Shown: piece by piece, positions 1 through 7,370 of the stretch
Position numbering within the stretch: the stretch's first letter is position 1
Layout: every line of letters starts with the position of its first letter
Assembly (NCBI GenBank): GCA_964502635.1
Contig: CAZCXI010000110.1
Span: forward strand, 1 to 8,854
From: C00003060 sp964502635
GTDB taxonomy: Bacteria > Desulfobacterota > Desulfobacteria > Desulfobacterales > C00003060
Reading direction: 5' to 3'
Length of the DNA: 8,854 nt
The notes under the pieces: generated by a model
The model's database searches: none
Told to the model about the DNA's origin: nothing
What the model saw: only the letters and a program-made list of their open reading frames with translations
Made by a program: the position numbers and the translations under genes

Positions 1-1
1 A

Positions 2-77
2 TGGTAGGCGGAACAGGGCTTGAACCTGTGACCTTCGGCTTGTAAGGCCGACGCTCTCCCGACTGAGCTACCCGCCC
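2..77 (-). tRNA. tRNA-Val (anticodon UAC)
   Basis: The reverse complement folds as a complete 76-nt cloverleaf. The acceptor stem is GGGCGGG/TCCGCCT with G-U pairs at its first and last positions. The D-arm is GCTC..GAGC, the anticodon stem is TCGGC/GCCGA around loop CTTACAA, and the T-arm is ACAGG-TTCAAGC-CCTGT. Discriminator A and an encoded CCA follow. Anticodon TAC reads valine GUA codons. It lies 83 bp downstream of the lon stop on the same strand, so it could receive read-through from lon or use its own promoter in the gap. Confidence 0.96.
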
Positions 78-111
78 CCGCATCGTCATTCGTGAATCCG
101 ATCATACGTTC

Positions 112-141
112 CGAATAACGGACAAGCCTGTCCCGTGTCAA
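112..141 (-). promoter_or_regulatory. possible promoter for tRNA-Val
   Basis: On the minus strand a perfect -35 hexamer TTGACA (141-136) is followed after 18 bp by TATTCG, a poor -10. An alternative -10, TATGAT, lies at 106-101 but has no good -35. The spacer contains the palindrome GGACAGGCTTGTCC, which could be an operator or a weak hairpin ending lon transcription; it has no U-tract. The position just upstream of tRNA-Val is sensible, but the element is weak. Confidence 0.3.
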
Positions 142-160
142 GCAAAATGCGCCCCCGGGC

Positions 161-2578
161 TCAATTGATGCGAAGGGGGCTCAAGGCTTCGTCCTGCTTG
201 GGAATCAACTCGGGCGAGACGATCTCCTCCTGTTCCTTAAAGAGCGATTCGCCGGGTTCAATGATAATGGCACGGATCAGCACATCATCCATGTGGCTGG
301 CGGCAACCACTTCGAACTGCTTCAGAATTTTTGCTGGTATCTCTTTCAAATCTTTCCAGTTTTCTTCTGGAATAATAATCTTGGACATCCCTCCGCGGTG
401 TGCGGCGAGCATCTTTTCTTTCAGCCCTCCGATGGGAAGAATCCGACCGCGCAAGGTGATCTCCCCGGTCATGGCCAGATCACGGCGCACCGGTTTCTGG
501 ATCAGTGCAGAGACGATCGAGGTGGCCATGGTAATGCCGGCAGAGGGCCCGTCCTTTGGCGTGGCCCCTTCAGGCACATGAACATGGATATCGATTCTCT
601 TGTAAAAATGTTTCTTCAGACCCAGCCTTTGCGCCCTGGATCGCACATAACTCAAGGCCGCCTGGGCAGACTCCTGCATAACCTCTCCCAGTTGGCCGGT
701 CACCGTGAGTTTCCCCTTACCTGGCATGATCACCGTCTCAATAGCAAGGAGCTCGCCGCCAACCTGTGTCCACGCCATGCCCGTAGCCAAGCCAATCTCG
801 TCCTTTTCTTCTACTTGCCCGTACCTGAACCGAGGTACGCCAAGGTGTTTTTGTATGGACTGGGCCGTGACCTTAACAAATGCCTCTCCACCCTCTTTGA
901 CGATCTCTCGAGCCACCTTCCTGCAAATAGAAGCAATTTCGCGCTCCAAATTCCGCACGCCGGCCTCACGCGTGTACCGACGGATGATTGTCTGAAGGGC
1001 ATTATTGGTAAACCGGATGCGCTCGTCGGACAATCCGTTCATCTCAATCTGCTTTGGGACCAAAAAGCCCAAAGCGATCTGTAACTTGTCGTACTCGGTG
1101 TAACCTGGCAGTCGTATGATTTCCATCCGATCCTGGAGAGGTGGGGGAATACCGTGGAGATTGTTAGCCGTAGTGATGAATAGAATCTCCGAAAGGTCAT
1201 AGTCCACATCCAGGTAGTGATCATTGAACGCAAAGTTCTGTTCAGGGTCCAGCACTTCCAGCAGGGCGGCAGACGGGTCACCCCGAAAGTCCATACTCAT
1301 CTTGTCCACTTCATCCAGACAAAAAACGGGATTCTGGACCTTCGCCTTCTTGAGGGATTGAATGATCTTGCCGGGCATGGCCCCGATATAGGTCCGTCGA
1401 TGCCCTCTGATTTCAGCCTCGTCTCGAACCCCGCCCAGAGACAGGCGGATAAACTCTCGGCTGGTCGCCCGCGCCACGGACTTGGCCAGAGAGGTCTTCC
1501 CAACCCCGGGTGGGCCGACAAAACACAGAATGGGCCCCCGTATTTTCTTGACCAGTTTTTGGACAGCAAGGTACTCCAGGATTCGCTCTTTGGGCTTTTC
1601 CAGGCCATAGTGGTCTTCTTCCAGGATCGCTTCCGCTTGTTCGACATTCAAGCGAAGCTTGCTGCGGTTGAACCACGGCAAGCTAATAAGCCATTCGATG
1701 TAATTGCGAACAACGGTCCCCTCAGCCGACATGGGAGCCATGAGTTTGAGTTTCTTGAATTCTTGGCGGACCTTGGAAGCTGCCTCCTTGGGCATCCGTT
1801 TTCGCTTAATACGGCCTTCCAGTTCATCCAGGTCACTCTTGTGATCATCCTTGCCCCCCATCTCCTTCTGAAGGGCCCGCATCTGTTCATTCAAGTAGTA
1901 ATCTCGCTGGGTCTTTTCCATCTGCTTCTTGACCCTGCCCTTGATCCGCTGCTCCATCTTGTAGATCTCGATCTCGGCTTGCATGAGGCTAAAGAGCAGC
2001 GACATCCGTTCCACCGGCGAGACGGTCTCCAGCAACTGCTGCTTGTCCTGCAGTTTGAAGTTAAAATGAGCGGATATGGTATCAGCTAATTGGGACATCT
2101 CCTTAATGGCGGATACGTTGCTAATGACATCTTTTGAAATGTTCTTATTAATCTTAGCATACCCTTCAAAGGCCTCCACGACGGTCCGCGTCATGGCCTC
2201 CCTTTCGACCAGGGGCACTTCTGCCTCAACAATCAACTCCACTTCGGCCACGAAATAGTTCTGTTTAGGAACAAATCGGGTCATGCGGGCCCGGCGTTGA
2301 CCTTCAACCAGGGCCTTCACCGTTCCGTCGGGTAGACGAAGGAGTTGCAGGACCGTACCGATGGTGCCTACTGCATATAGGTCCTTTTCCGTTGGCGAAT
2401 CTATGGCGACGTTCTTCTGGGTGGCCAAGAAAATGCTCTTGTCCAGGTTCATGGCACTGGACAACGCGTTTACTGATTTGGCACGTCCTACAAAGAGAGG
2501 AACCACCATATGGGGGAAGATAACCACATCCCTCAGGGGAAGAAATGGCATGGTCAGTTTTTGTTCCGCATCATGCAT
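161..2578 (-). CDS. lon: ATP-dependent serine protease Lon
   Basis: Lon is a cytosolic hexameric AAA+ protease that degrades damaged and regulatory proteins. In the 805-residue form starting here, the order is an N-terminal substrate-binding domain with the LPLRDVVIFPHM opening, a long coiled-coil region, and an AAA+ module with Walker A GPPGVGKT (355-362) and Walker B VFCLDEVDK (418-426). The peptidase domain follows, with Ser679 in KDGPSAG and Lys722 in GGLKEK, the catalytic dyad. These coincide with E. coli Lon numbering. The frame extends to 2608 (815 residues), but only the ATG at 2578 has a good Shine-Dalgarno (AGAGGA, 8 nt upstream). It lies 66 bp after clpX on the same strand and is probably cotranscribed with it. 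No CIRCE-type heat-shock operator is visible. The protein is intact and of normal length. Confidence 0.97.
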   Translation of the reverse strand: MHDAEQKLTMPFLPLRDVVIFPHMVVPLFVGRAKSVNALSSAMNLDKSIFLATQKNVAIDSPTEKDLYAVGTIGTVLQLLRLPDGTVKALVEGQRRARMTRFVPKQNYFVAEVELIVEAEVPLVEREAMTRTVVEAFEGYAKINKNISKDVISNVSAIKEMSQLADTISAHFNFKLQDKQQLLETVSPVERMSLLFSLMQAEIEIYKMEQRIKGRVKKQMEKTQRDYYLNEQMRALQKEMGGKDDHKSDLDELEGRIKRKRMPKEAASKVRQEFKKLKLMAPMSAEGTVVRNYIEWLISLPWFNRSKLRLNVEQAEAILEEDHYGLEKPKERILEYLAVQKLVKKIRGPILCFVGPPGVGKTSLAKSVARATSREFIRLSLGGVRDEAEIRGHRRTYIGAMPGKIIQSLKKAKVQNPVFCLDEVDKMSMDFRGDPSAALLEVLDPEQNFAFNDHYLDVDYDLSEILFITTANNLHGIPPPLQDRMEIIRLPGYTEYDKLQIALGFLVPKQIEMNGLSDERIRFTNNALQTIIRRYTREAGVRNLEREIASICRKVAREIVKEGGEAFVKVTAQSIQKHLGVPRFRYGQVEEKDEIGLATGMAWTQVGGELLAIETVIMPGKGKLTVTGQLGEVMQESAQAALSYVRSRAQRLGLKKHFYKRIDIHVHVPEGATPKDGPSAGITMATSIVSALIQKPVRRDLAMTGEITLRGRILPIGGLKEKMLAAHRGGMSKIIIPEENWKDLKEIPAKILKQFEVVAASHMDDVLIRAIIIEPGESLFKEQEEIVSPELIPKQDEALSPLRIN

Positions 2579-2644
2579 GGCTCTTTTCCTCTTTAATATG
2601 TTGAACATAGATAGAATCCATAATCATTTCGGATCTGCGCGGAT

Positions 2645-3907
2645 TTACTGAGATAGAGCACGATCCCTGGACTGCTCGAAGAGCAAAATCGGCTCTTCAT
2701 TGTCCAGGATAACGTCCTCGTTGATCACGCATTCCTTTACCCCGCTCATGGAAGGAATCTCATACATGATGTCGAGCATCGTCTTTTCCATGATGGCTCT
2801 CAACCCCCGAGCCCCGGATTTGCGTTCCAAAGACCGCTTGGCGATGGCCTGTAACCCGCTGTCGGTAAAGCGAAGCGTGACATTCTCGAACTCAAGGAGC
2901 CTCTGAAATTGTTTCACCAGGGCATTCTTGGGTTCGGTCAGTATCTGGACAAGGGCGGCCTCATCCAGTTCACCCAGGGTCGCGATCACCGGCAGTCGGC
3001 CCACAAACTCCGGGATCAAACCGAATTTCAAGAGATCTTCAGGCTGAACCATCTTGAGTATCTCGCCGATATTCCGCTCTTTTCTGCTCTGGATATCGGC
3101 TCCGAAGCCCATCACCTTGCCGCCCAACCTGCTTTGAATCATCTCTTCGAGGCCGTTGAACGTGCCCCCGCAGATGAACAGGATGTTCGAGGTGTCGACC
3201 TTGACAAAATCCTGCTGGGGATGCTTTCGCCCGCCCTTGGGAGGGACACTGGCGGTTGTGCCTTCTATAATCTTCAAGAGCGCCTGCTGGACCCCTTCAC
3301 CCGATACATCCCGGGTAATGGAGGGGTTATCCCCTCTGCGGGCTATCTTATCAATTTCATCAATGTAAACAATGCCTCTCGATGTCCTTTCCAGGTCATA
3401 GTCCGCATTCTGAAGGAGTGACAGAATAATATTTTCAACATCTTCCCCTACATATCCCGCTTCGGTCAAGGACGTGGCATCCGCAATGGTGAAAGGAACA
3501 TTCAAGAACTTGGCCAGCGTCTGAGCCAGCAGCGTCTTGCCGCAACCAGTAGGACCGATCAGAAGCACGTTGCTCTTCTGCAGGTCTACATCGCCCGTGT
3601 TGACCGACGTCTCAAGGCGCTTGTAATGGTTGTAAACGGCCACAGACAGGATCTTTTTGGCGCCTTCCTGCTTGATCACATACTGGTCCAGACTCGTCTT
3701 AATCTCGGCTGGCGTCGGAAACCCTCCTTTTTTTCGGGTCTCCACCTCTTTTTCGTATTCTTCCTCGATAATCTCATTGCACAGTTCAATACACTCGTCG
3801 CAGATATAAACGGCAGGGCCGGCGATGAGTTTCTTGACCTCTTCCTGGCTTTTACCGCAAAATGAACATCTTAGACCATCCCCGTTGACGCCTCTTCTTT
3901 TGGCCAT
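2645..3907 (-). CDS. clpX: ATP-dependent Clp protease ATP-binding subunit ClpX
   Basis: ClpX is the hexameric AAA+ unfoldase that recognises substrates such as ssrA-tagged proteins and threads them into ClpP. The 420-residue protein opens with a C4 zinc-binding domain (Cys14, Cys17, Cys36, Cys39). It continues with Walker A GPTGCGKT (118-125), pore loop GYVGED (151-156), Walker B IVYIDEID (179-186), the RKH pore loop (227-229) and the arginine-finger region EFVGR (300-304). The ClpP-docking loop reads MGF (266-268) where E. coli has IGF. Sensor-2 is GARGLR (365-370). The start is supported by Shine-Dalgarno GGAGGA, 4 nt upstream. It lies between clpP and lon, all on the minus strand, and has its own predicted promoter in the 177-bp gap after clpP. 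Confidence 0.98.
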   Translation of the reverse strand: MAKRRGVNGDGLRCSFCGKSQEEVKKLIAGPAVYICDECIELCNEIIEEEYEKEVETRKKGGFPTPAEIKTSLDQYVIKQEGAKKILSVAVYNHYKRLETSVNTGDVDLQKSNVLLIGPTGCGKTLLAQTLAKFLNVPFTIADATSLTEAGYVGEDVENIILSLLQNADYDLERTSRGIVYIDEIDKIARRGDNPSITRDVSGEGVQQALLKIIEGTTASVPPKGGRKHPQQDFVKVDTSNILFICGGTFNGLEEMIQSRLGGKVMGFGADIQSRKERNIGEILKMVQPEDLLKFGLIPEFVGRLPVIATLGELDEAALVQILTEPKNALVKQFQRLLEFENVTLRFTDSGLQAIAKRSLERKSGARGLRAIMEKTMLDIMYEIPSMSGVKECVINEDVILDNEEPILLFEQSRDRALSQ

Positions 3908-3945
3908 GGGCTCCTCCGCACATCTATTGACACGCCGATCTTTTT

Positions 3946-3971
3946 AGGGGAGAAAGCAACCCTCTCGCCCT
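3946..3971 (-). other. hairpin in the predicted clpX 5' leader
   Basis: On the minus strand AGGG-c-GAGA pairs with TCTC-CCCT, an 8-bp stem with one bulged C and a 9-nt loop. It would begin about 7 nt after the transcription start predicted from the TATAAT at 3990-3985. It is followed by an A-rich stretch rather than a U-tract, so it is not an intrinsic terminator. It could stabilise the mRNA 5' end or serve as a protein-binding site; its role is unknown. Confidence 0.4.
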
Positions 3972-3984
3972 GTATCATATTAAA

Positions 3985-4012
3985 ATTATAATTACCCCAC
4001 CAGAAAACGCAA
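3985..4012 (-). promoter_or_regulatory. predicted sigma-70 promoter of clpX (and lon)
   Basis: Minus-strand reading gives -35 TTGCGT (4012-4007), a 16-bp spacer and a perfect -10 TATAAT (3990-3985), in an AT-rich stretch of an otherwise GC-rich neighbourhood. Transcription would start near 3978, about 70 nt before the clpX ATG. This fits separate control of clpX-lon from tig-clpP. No sigma-32-type or CIRCE element was recognised beside it. Confidence 0.6.
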
Positions 4013-4084
4013 TGCAAAAACCGAACCTTTTTTTCACCTCAGCCACCGAAAGGGGCGCTGTCCTGCTGACCCAATCGAGGGAAA

Positions 4085-4693
4085 TCATTTCTCTTTGTCG
4101 GTCGCATCTGCCTCCCGCTCGCTGATCACATGGTCCACGATGCCGTAATCCTTGGCCTCCTGGCCGCTCATAAAGAAATCGCGGTCCGAATCCTTTCGAA
4201 TCTTTTCAATGTCCTGGTGGGTGTGGAACGCAAGGATTTCATTCAATGATTCCCGCATTCGCAGGATCTCCTTGGCCTGGATGGCCACATCAGAGGCCTG
4301 GCCCTGGAAGGAGCCCATAGGCTGGTGGATAAGAATCCTGGCATTGGGCAGTGCATAACGTTTGCCCTCGGCGCCCGCAGCCAACAGCACTGCGCCCATG
4401 CTGGCTGCCTGGCCCATGCACAGGGTGCATATGTCTGGCTTAATGTAGCGCATGGTATCATAGACGGCCAGGCCGGCACTGACCATGCCGCCGGGCGAAT
4501 TGACATAGAAGTTGATATCCTTGTCCGGATCTTCGGATTCCAGGAAGAGCAACTGAGCAATCAAGAGATTGGCCAGCTCGTCGGTCACTGGTGTGCCCAG
4601 AAAAACGATCCGGTCCTTCAAGAGCCTGGAGTAAATATCATAGGCTCGTTCCCCCCGACTGGTCTGCTCAATAACCATTGGAATAAGCGGCAT
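4085..4693 (-). CDS. clpP: ATP-dependent Clp protease proteolytic subunit ClpP
   Basis: ClpP forms the 14-subunit serine protease barrel fed by ClpX. From this ATG the protein has 202 residues, a normal ClpP length, and begins MPLIPMVIEQ. The catalytic triad is Ser98 in GQAASMGA, His123 in ILIHQPMG and Asp172 in DRDFFMS. The handle region around 128-160 is complete. The frame runs on to an ATG at 4732, but those 13 extra codons overlap a REP-like hairpin and do not resemble ClpP. The ATG used here has Shine-Dalgarno AAGGAG 7 nt upstream. The C-terminus is charged and degenerate (EREADATDKEK), as is common. It lies 129 bp after tig and 177 bp before clpX. Confidence 0.98.
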   Translation of the reverse strand: MPLIPMVIEQTSRGERAYDIYSRLLKDRIVFLGTPVTDELANLLIAQLLFLESEDPDKDINFYVNSPGGMVSAGLAVYDTMRYIKPDICTLCMGQAASMGAVLLAAGAEGKRYALPNARILIHQPMGSFQGQASDVAIQAKEILRMRESLNEILAFHTHQDIEKIRKDSDRDFFMSGQEAKDYGIVDHVISEREADATDKEK

Positions 4694-4716
4694 GACGAGT
4701 CTCCTTATTGAAGCCT

Positions 4717-4736
4717 CCCCGCGGCAAGCCACGGGG
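4717..4736. repeat. REP-like hairpin repeat, copy 1
   Basis: A 20-nt imperfect palindrome, CCCCGcGGC-AA-GCCaCGGGG, followed by GAAT. It has the same layout as the second copy 66 bp away: C4G stem, one c/a mismatch, central AA and trailing GAAT. The mismatch sits one base pair further out than in copy 2, so the copies differ but both keep a strong stem. It lies just upstream of the clpP Shine-Dalgarno. Confidence 0.65.
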
Positions 4737-4782
4737 AATCTTCACCGTAAAGAAGTTTTTCATTTTCAGATTCGCTCGCTAA

Positions 4783-4802
4783 CCCCGCCGCAAGCAGCGG
4801 GG
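4783..4802. repeat. REP-like hairpin repeat, copy 2
   Basis: A 20-nt imperfect palindrome, CCCCGCcGC-AA-GCaGCGGGG, followed by GAAT, in the same orientation as copy 1. It is flanked by a direct repeat CGCTCGCT (4773-4780 and 4807-4814). It lies 20 bp downstream of the tig stop. There is no U-tract, so it is not a typical terminator, but such a stem could protect the tig mRNA 3' end. Confidence 0.7.
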
Positions 4803-4822
4803 AATGCGCTCGCTTTCGCGGT

Positions 4823-6184
4823 TCAAGATGATTCTGGTGCTGTTTGGGTTTTTGAACTTTGCGATTCCGCCTGGTCTAATGTTTCCTTGTCGACTTCCAC
4901 TCTTTCGATCTGACTATGATCTGCGATCCACTTGATCACTTGCTTTTCCAAGGCCTTTTGTCTGAAAAGTTCATAAGCCTCCTGGTCGCTGTCATGCAAC
5001 TCCTTGATCGTCTCCACGGGTTGCTTCACCACACTCGAAAGCTCCTCATAGGCCTCATCAAGACGTTCATCCGTCAAATCGATCTCCTCCTGCTGAATCA
5101 CCTTCTGCAGGAGCAGATACTCTCGCACCCTCCTTTCAGCAAGCGGCCGCAACTTCTTGGAAAGGCCTTCCTCCGTCGGGTCTGTGTCCCCTGGCGGTAC
5201 GCCTTTGTAAGCCATAACATTCTGGGCATCCCTGACCAAGGCAGCAAGTTCCGCCCGGACCGGCCCTTCAGGAAGCTCAAAATCGGTTTGCTCGATGAGC
5301 ACGCCCAGGATGTCCTCGCGGAGCTGTCGCTTGGATTGGGCCTTATAGCTTCGCTTCAACTCGTCTCTGATCGCCTCTCTTAATTCGTCCACTGTCTGAT
5401 AGTCCCCAAGACTCTTGGCAAACTCGTCATCAATCTGTGGCAAGACCTCCTTTTGGATTTCCTTTAGGGTGACCTTGAAAGTCACGTCAATGCCAGCCAA
5501 GTCCTTGTTATAATAATCGTCCGGGAACCGTACCTGAAATTCCTTTGTAGTCTTGGGCCGCATTCCCACAAGCTGCTGCTCAAAACCCTCCAACATCCGC
5601 CCTGATCCGATCTCCACCTGAAAGTTCTCCGTCTTGCGGGCCGGCTCAAAGGGTTGGCCGTCTCTGAACCCCTCATAATCTACGATGACTACATCTTCTT
5701 TCTCAACCGGCCGATCTTCATCAACGGTTTTGAGCTCAGCGCCGCGTTTCTGCACCATTTTGAGCTGCACCTCGACCTCTTCGTCAGTGACGGTGTGCAC
5801 CTTCTCCTTGAGTTTCAACTCCTTCAAGTTCAAGTCCTCGATAGGCGGGCGCACCTCGATGGTTACCGAATATCGATATGGTTTGCCCCTCTCAAGGTCC
5901 GGTCGGTCGATGTCGGGCTCCCCCACGGGCGCCAGCTCGGCTTGGCTCAGGGCCTCCCCATAGGAATTCTGGATCAACTGACCCGACACCTCCTTGCACA
6001 TTTCCTTGTTAAACCGCCTCTCCAGGATGGAGCGAGGGACCTTCCCGGGCCGAAATCCTTTGATCCTGACATTGCTCTTGAGGGTCCCGTAGGCCTTGTC
6101 CACCTCCCGGGCCACCTCTTCTTCAGGAATCTCCACACGGAGGGTTTTTTTCACTGTGCTAATATCTTCCACGTCTACCTTCAT
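4823..6184 (-). CDS. tig: trigger factor (ribosome-associated chaperone, FKBP-type PPIase)
   Basis: Trigger factor binds the ribosome near the exit tunnel and shelters and folds nascent chains. The 453-residue protein has three parts. The N-terminal ribosome-binding domain (about 1-115) carries the signature GFRPGKVP at 43-50. The FKBP-type prolyl isomerase domain (about 160-245) includes GRMLEGFEQQLVGM at 195-208. A helical C-terminal chaperone domain runs from about 250 to 430. A low-complexity Ser/Gln/Thr-rich tail follows. Length is normal for the family. The start is supported by a purine-rich Shine-Dalgarno (GAGGAAGGGG, 6198-6189). It is the first protein gene of the block, 26 bp after tRNA-Leu on the same strand. 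Confidence 0.97.
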   Translation of the reverse strand: MKVDVEDISTVKKTLRVEIPEEEVAREVDKAYGTLKSNVRIKGFRPGKVPRSILERRFNKEMCKEVSGQLIQNSYGEALSQAELAPVGEPDIDRPDLERGKPYRYSVTIEVRPPIEDLNLKELKLKEKVHTVTDEEVEVQLKMVQKRGAELKTVDEDRPVEKEDVVIVDYEGFRDGQPFEPARKTENFQVEIGSGRMLEGFEQQLVGMRPKTTKEFQVRFPDDYYNKDLAGIDVTFKVTLKEIQKEVLPQIDDEFAKSLGDYQTVDELREAIRDELKRSYKAQSKRQLREDILGVLIEQTDFELPEGPVRAELAALVRDAQNVMAYKGVPPGDTDPTEEGLSKKLRPLAERRVREYLLLQKVIQQEEIDLTDERLDEAYEELSSVVKQPVETIKELHDSDQEAYELFRQKALEKQVIKWIADHSQIERVEVDKETLDQAESQSSKTQTAPESS

Positions 6185-6210
6185 GAGACCCCTTCCTCAG
6201 TCCACGGAGT

Positions 6211-6296
6211 TGGTGCGAGAGGCGGGATTTGAACCCGCAAGGCACGAAGCCGCTGGATCCTAAGTCCAGTGCGTTTGCCAGTTTCGCCACTCTCGC
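6211..6296 (-). tRNA. tRNA-Leu (anticodon UAG)
   Basis: The reverse complement folds as an 86-nt class II tRNA with an extended variable arm. The acceptor stem is GCGAGAG/CTCTCGC, followed by discriminator A and an encoded CCA. The anticodon stem is CTGGA/TCCAG around loop CTTAGGA, so the anticodon is TAG, reading leucine CUA. The T-arm is GCGGG-TTCAAAT-CCCGC. It stands 26 bp before tig and may share its transcript. A weak -10 (TAGTAT, 6331-6326) lies upstream without a convincing -35. Confidence 0.96.
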
Positions 6297-6363
6297 CCCA
6301 AGAACATTGATTTTTTTTGGGAGAAATACTACCTTGGTGCAGATAAAAAAAGAAAAAAGCTTA

Positions 6364-6375
6364 ACGCCATGGCGT
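6364..6375. promoter_or_regulatory. perfect 12-bp palindrome between divergent genes
   Basis: ACGCCATGGCGT is a perfect dyad in the 196-bp region between tRNA-Leu (leftward) and the amidase gene (rightward). It sits beside a related GCGTATCGCGTA stretch. This is the position and symmetry expected of a dimeric regulator site, but chance cannot be excluded. No clear promoter was found for the amidase. Confidence 0.3.
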
Positions 6376-6492
6376 ATCGCGTAAAGATCCTTCTAAATAT
6401 TGAAATCTAAACTCAAAGTCAGGTTGTGTCAAGGGGAATTGAACGAGAGGCTTCGCCTGAAGGATTGGCCCGCCCGATTCGCTAGGCGAGTG

Positions 6493-7296
6493 ATGTCATG
6501 GAGGCGGCTCCACTTCGTCTGGTTCCTCTTGCTGGCATCTATGTCTATCACGGCCAGGGCACCGGCCCAACACCCATCTGCGTCGGGTGATCTCCTTGGC
6601 CACAAGACCGTTGTGTTGGACCCAGGGCACGGCGGTCACGACCTCGGCGCTGTCGGGCCATCCGGCCTGGCCGAGAAGACCGTAACCCTGGCCCTGGCCA
6701 ACAAGATCAAGGACGCCCTTGCTGGGGACTGTGCCGTATATTTAACGCGGGACGGGGACTACCGGCTCGACATTGAAAAACGCACGGCCGTGGCCAATCA
6801 TCACCGCGCTGACGTTTTTATCAGCATCCATGCCGGCAGTAGCTTTCATCACAAGGCCCGAGGCATGGCAATCTTTGTCTATGGACCCGGCAGCGGCCAA
6901 GGATCGCCCCGGCAAGAGATGGCGCGTGATGCAAAACGCGGGGAAACCCTGCGTCCATGGGGCCGGATTCAGCTCAGGCATACAACCAAGAGTCAACGCT
7001 TGGCGGATGTAGTGCATGATGCGCTCGTTGCAAGGCTCAACCCTATCGATAGAGGCGTTTACCGAGCCCCCTGTTTAGTCCTCCGGGGCGCGGACATGCC
7101 GGCCATCTTGGTTGAGGTCGGCTATATAAGCCATCCTGCGGAGGAGAAGGAGCTCAAAGACCCAGAATTTATGTCGGCTGTTGCTGAGGCCGTGGGTCAA
7201 GGAGTCAGGGAATTTTTCAGGCGGACGAGTGGTTGCATGAATAACAAAGGCATGATAGAAGGAAAATATGGAGCGGGGCGTGGCGCAGCCTGGTAG
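6493..7296 (+). CDS. exported N-acetylmuramoyl-L-alanine amidase (Amidase_3 family)
   Basis: This zinc hydrolase cleaves the amide bond between N-acetylmuramic acid and the stem peptide of peptidoglycan in the periplasm. From the chosen ATG the product is 267 residues. It has a signal peptide (MSWRR, then a hydrophobic run to about residue 20, with likely cleavage near ARAPA-Q) and one amidase domain from about 36 to 243. The predicted zinc and catalytic residues are His46 (DPGHGG), Glu61 (GLAEKTV), His113 (SIHAG) and Glu208 (ILVEVGYISHP). There is no AMIN or SPOR domain. The frame opens earlier, with a TTG at 6400, but those codons would put a long tail ahead of the signal peptide. The ATG has only a weak AGG Shine-Dalgarno. 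After FFRR (241-244) the last 23 residues are not family-like. The final seven and the stop are encoded inside tRNA-Pro. Confidence 0.88.
   Translation: MSWRRLHFVWFLLLASMSITARAPAQHPSASGDLLGHKTVVLDPGHGGHDLGAVGPSGLAEKTVTLALANKIKDALAGDCAVYLTRDGDYRLDIEKRTAVANHHRADVFISIHAGSSFHHKARGMAIFVYGPGSGQGSPRQEMARDAKRGETLRPWGRIQLRHTTKSQRLADVVHDALVARLNPIDRGVYRAPCLVLRGADMPAILVEVGYISHPAEEKELKDPEFMSAVAEAVGQGVREFFRRTSGCMNNKGMIEGKYGAGRGAAW
7233..7261 (+). promoter_or_regulatory. possible tRNA-Pro promoter inside the amidase 3' end
   Basis: TTGCAT (7233-7238), a 17-bp spacer and TAGAAG (7256-7261) give a moderate promoter. Its start would fall a few bases before the tRNA. If real, the unusual C-terminal extension of the amidase simply reads through tRNA promoter DNA. 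Confidence 0.35.
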
Positions 7297-7350
7297 CGCG
7301 CCTGCTTTGGGAGCAGGAAGCCGGAGGTTCAAATCCTCTCGCCCCGACCA
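7274..7350 (+). tRNA. tRNA-Pro (anticodon UGG)
   Basis: A complete 77-nt tRNA. The acceptor stem CGGGGCG/CGCCCCG pairs perfectly, followed by A and an encoded CCA. The D-arm is GCGC..GCGC containing GGTAG, the anticodon stem is CCTGC/GCAGG around loop TTTGGGA (anticodon TGG, reading proline CCA), and the T-arm is GGAGG-TTCAAAT-CCTCT with a terminal G-T pair. Its first 23 nt are also the end of the amidase reading frame, whose TAG stop is in the D-loop GGTAG. Confidence 0.97.
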
Positions 7351-7370
7351 CTTGGTATTCGAAGTATTGT

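Noticed and set aside
1217..2089. Plus-strand 290-residue ORF opposite lon
   Set aside because: Lon on the other strand is complete with all motifs; this is an antisense shadow with low-complexity Leu/His/Gln-rich sequence. The same applies to the 263-residue frame at 293-1084.
2579..2608. Longer Lon start (10 extra codons)
   Set aside because: No Shine-Dalgarno upstream of that ATG; AGAGGA precedes the internal ATG and gives E. coli-like residue numbering. Not fully excluded.
4021..4084. Intrinsic terminator after clpP
   Set aside because: Only a weak TCAGC/GCTGA pairing with a long loop is present, and on the transcribed strand it is followed by an A-run, not a U-tract.
4694..4732. Longer ClpP start (13 extra codons)
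   Set aside because: The extension overlaps a REP-like hairpin and lacks ClpP similarity; the internal ATG has AAGGAG at ideal spacing.
5654..6232. Plus-strand 192-residue ORF opposite tig
   Set aside because: Antisense shadow of the trigger factor gene, running into tRNA-Leu; no family-like sequence.
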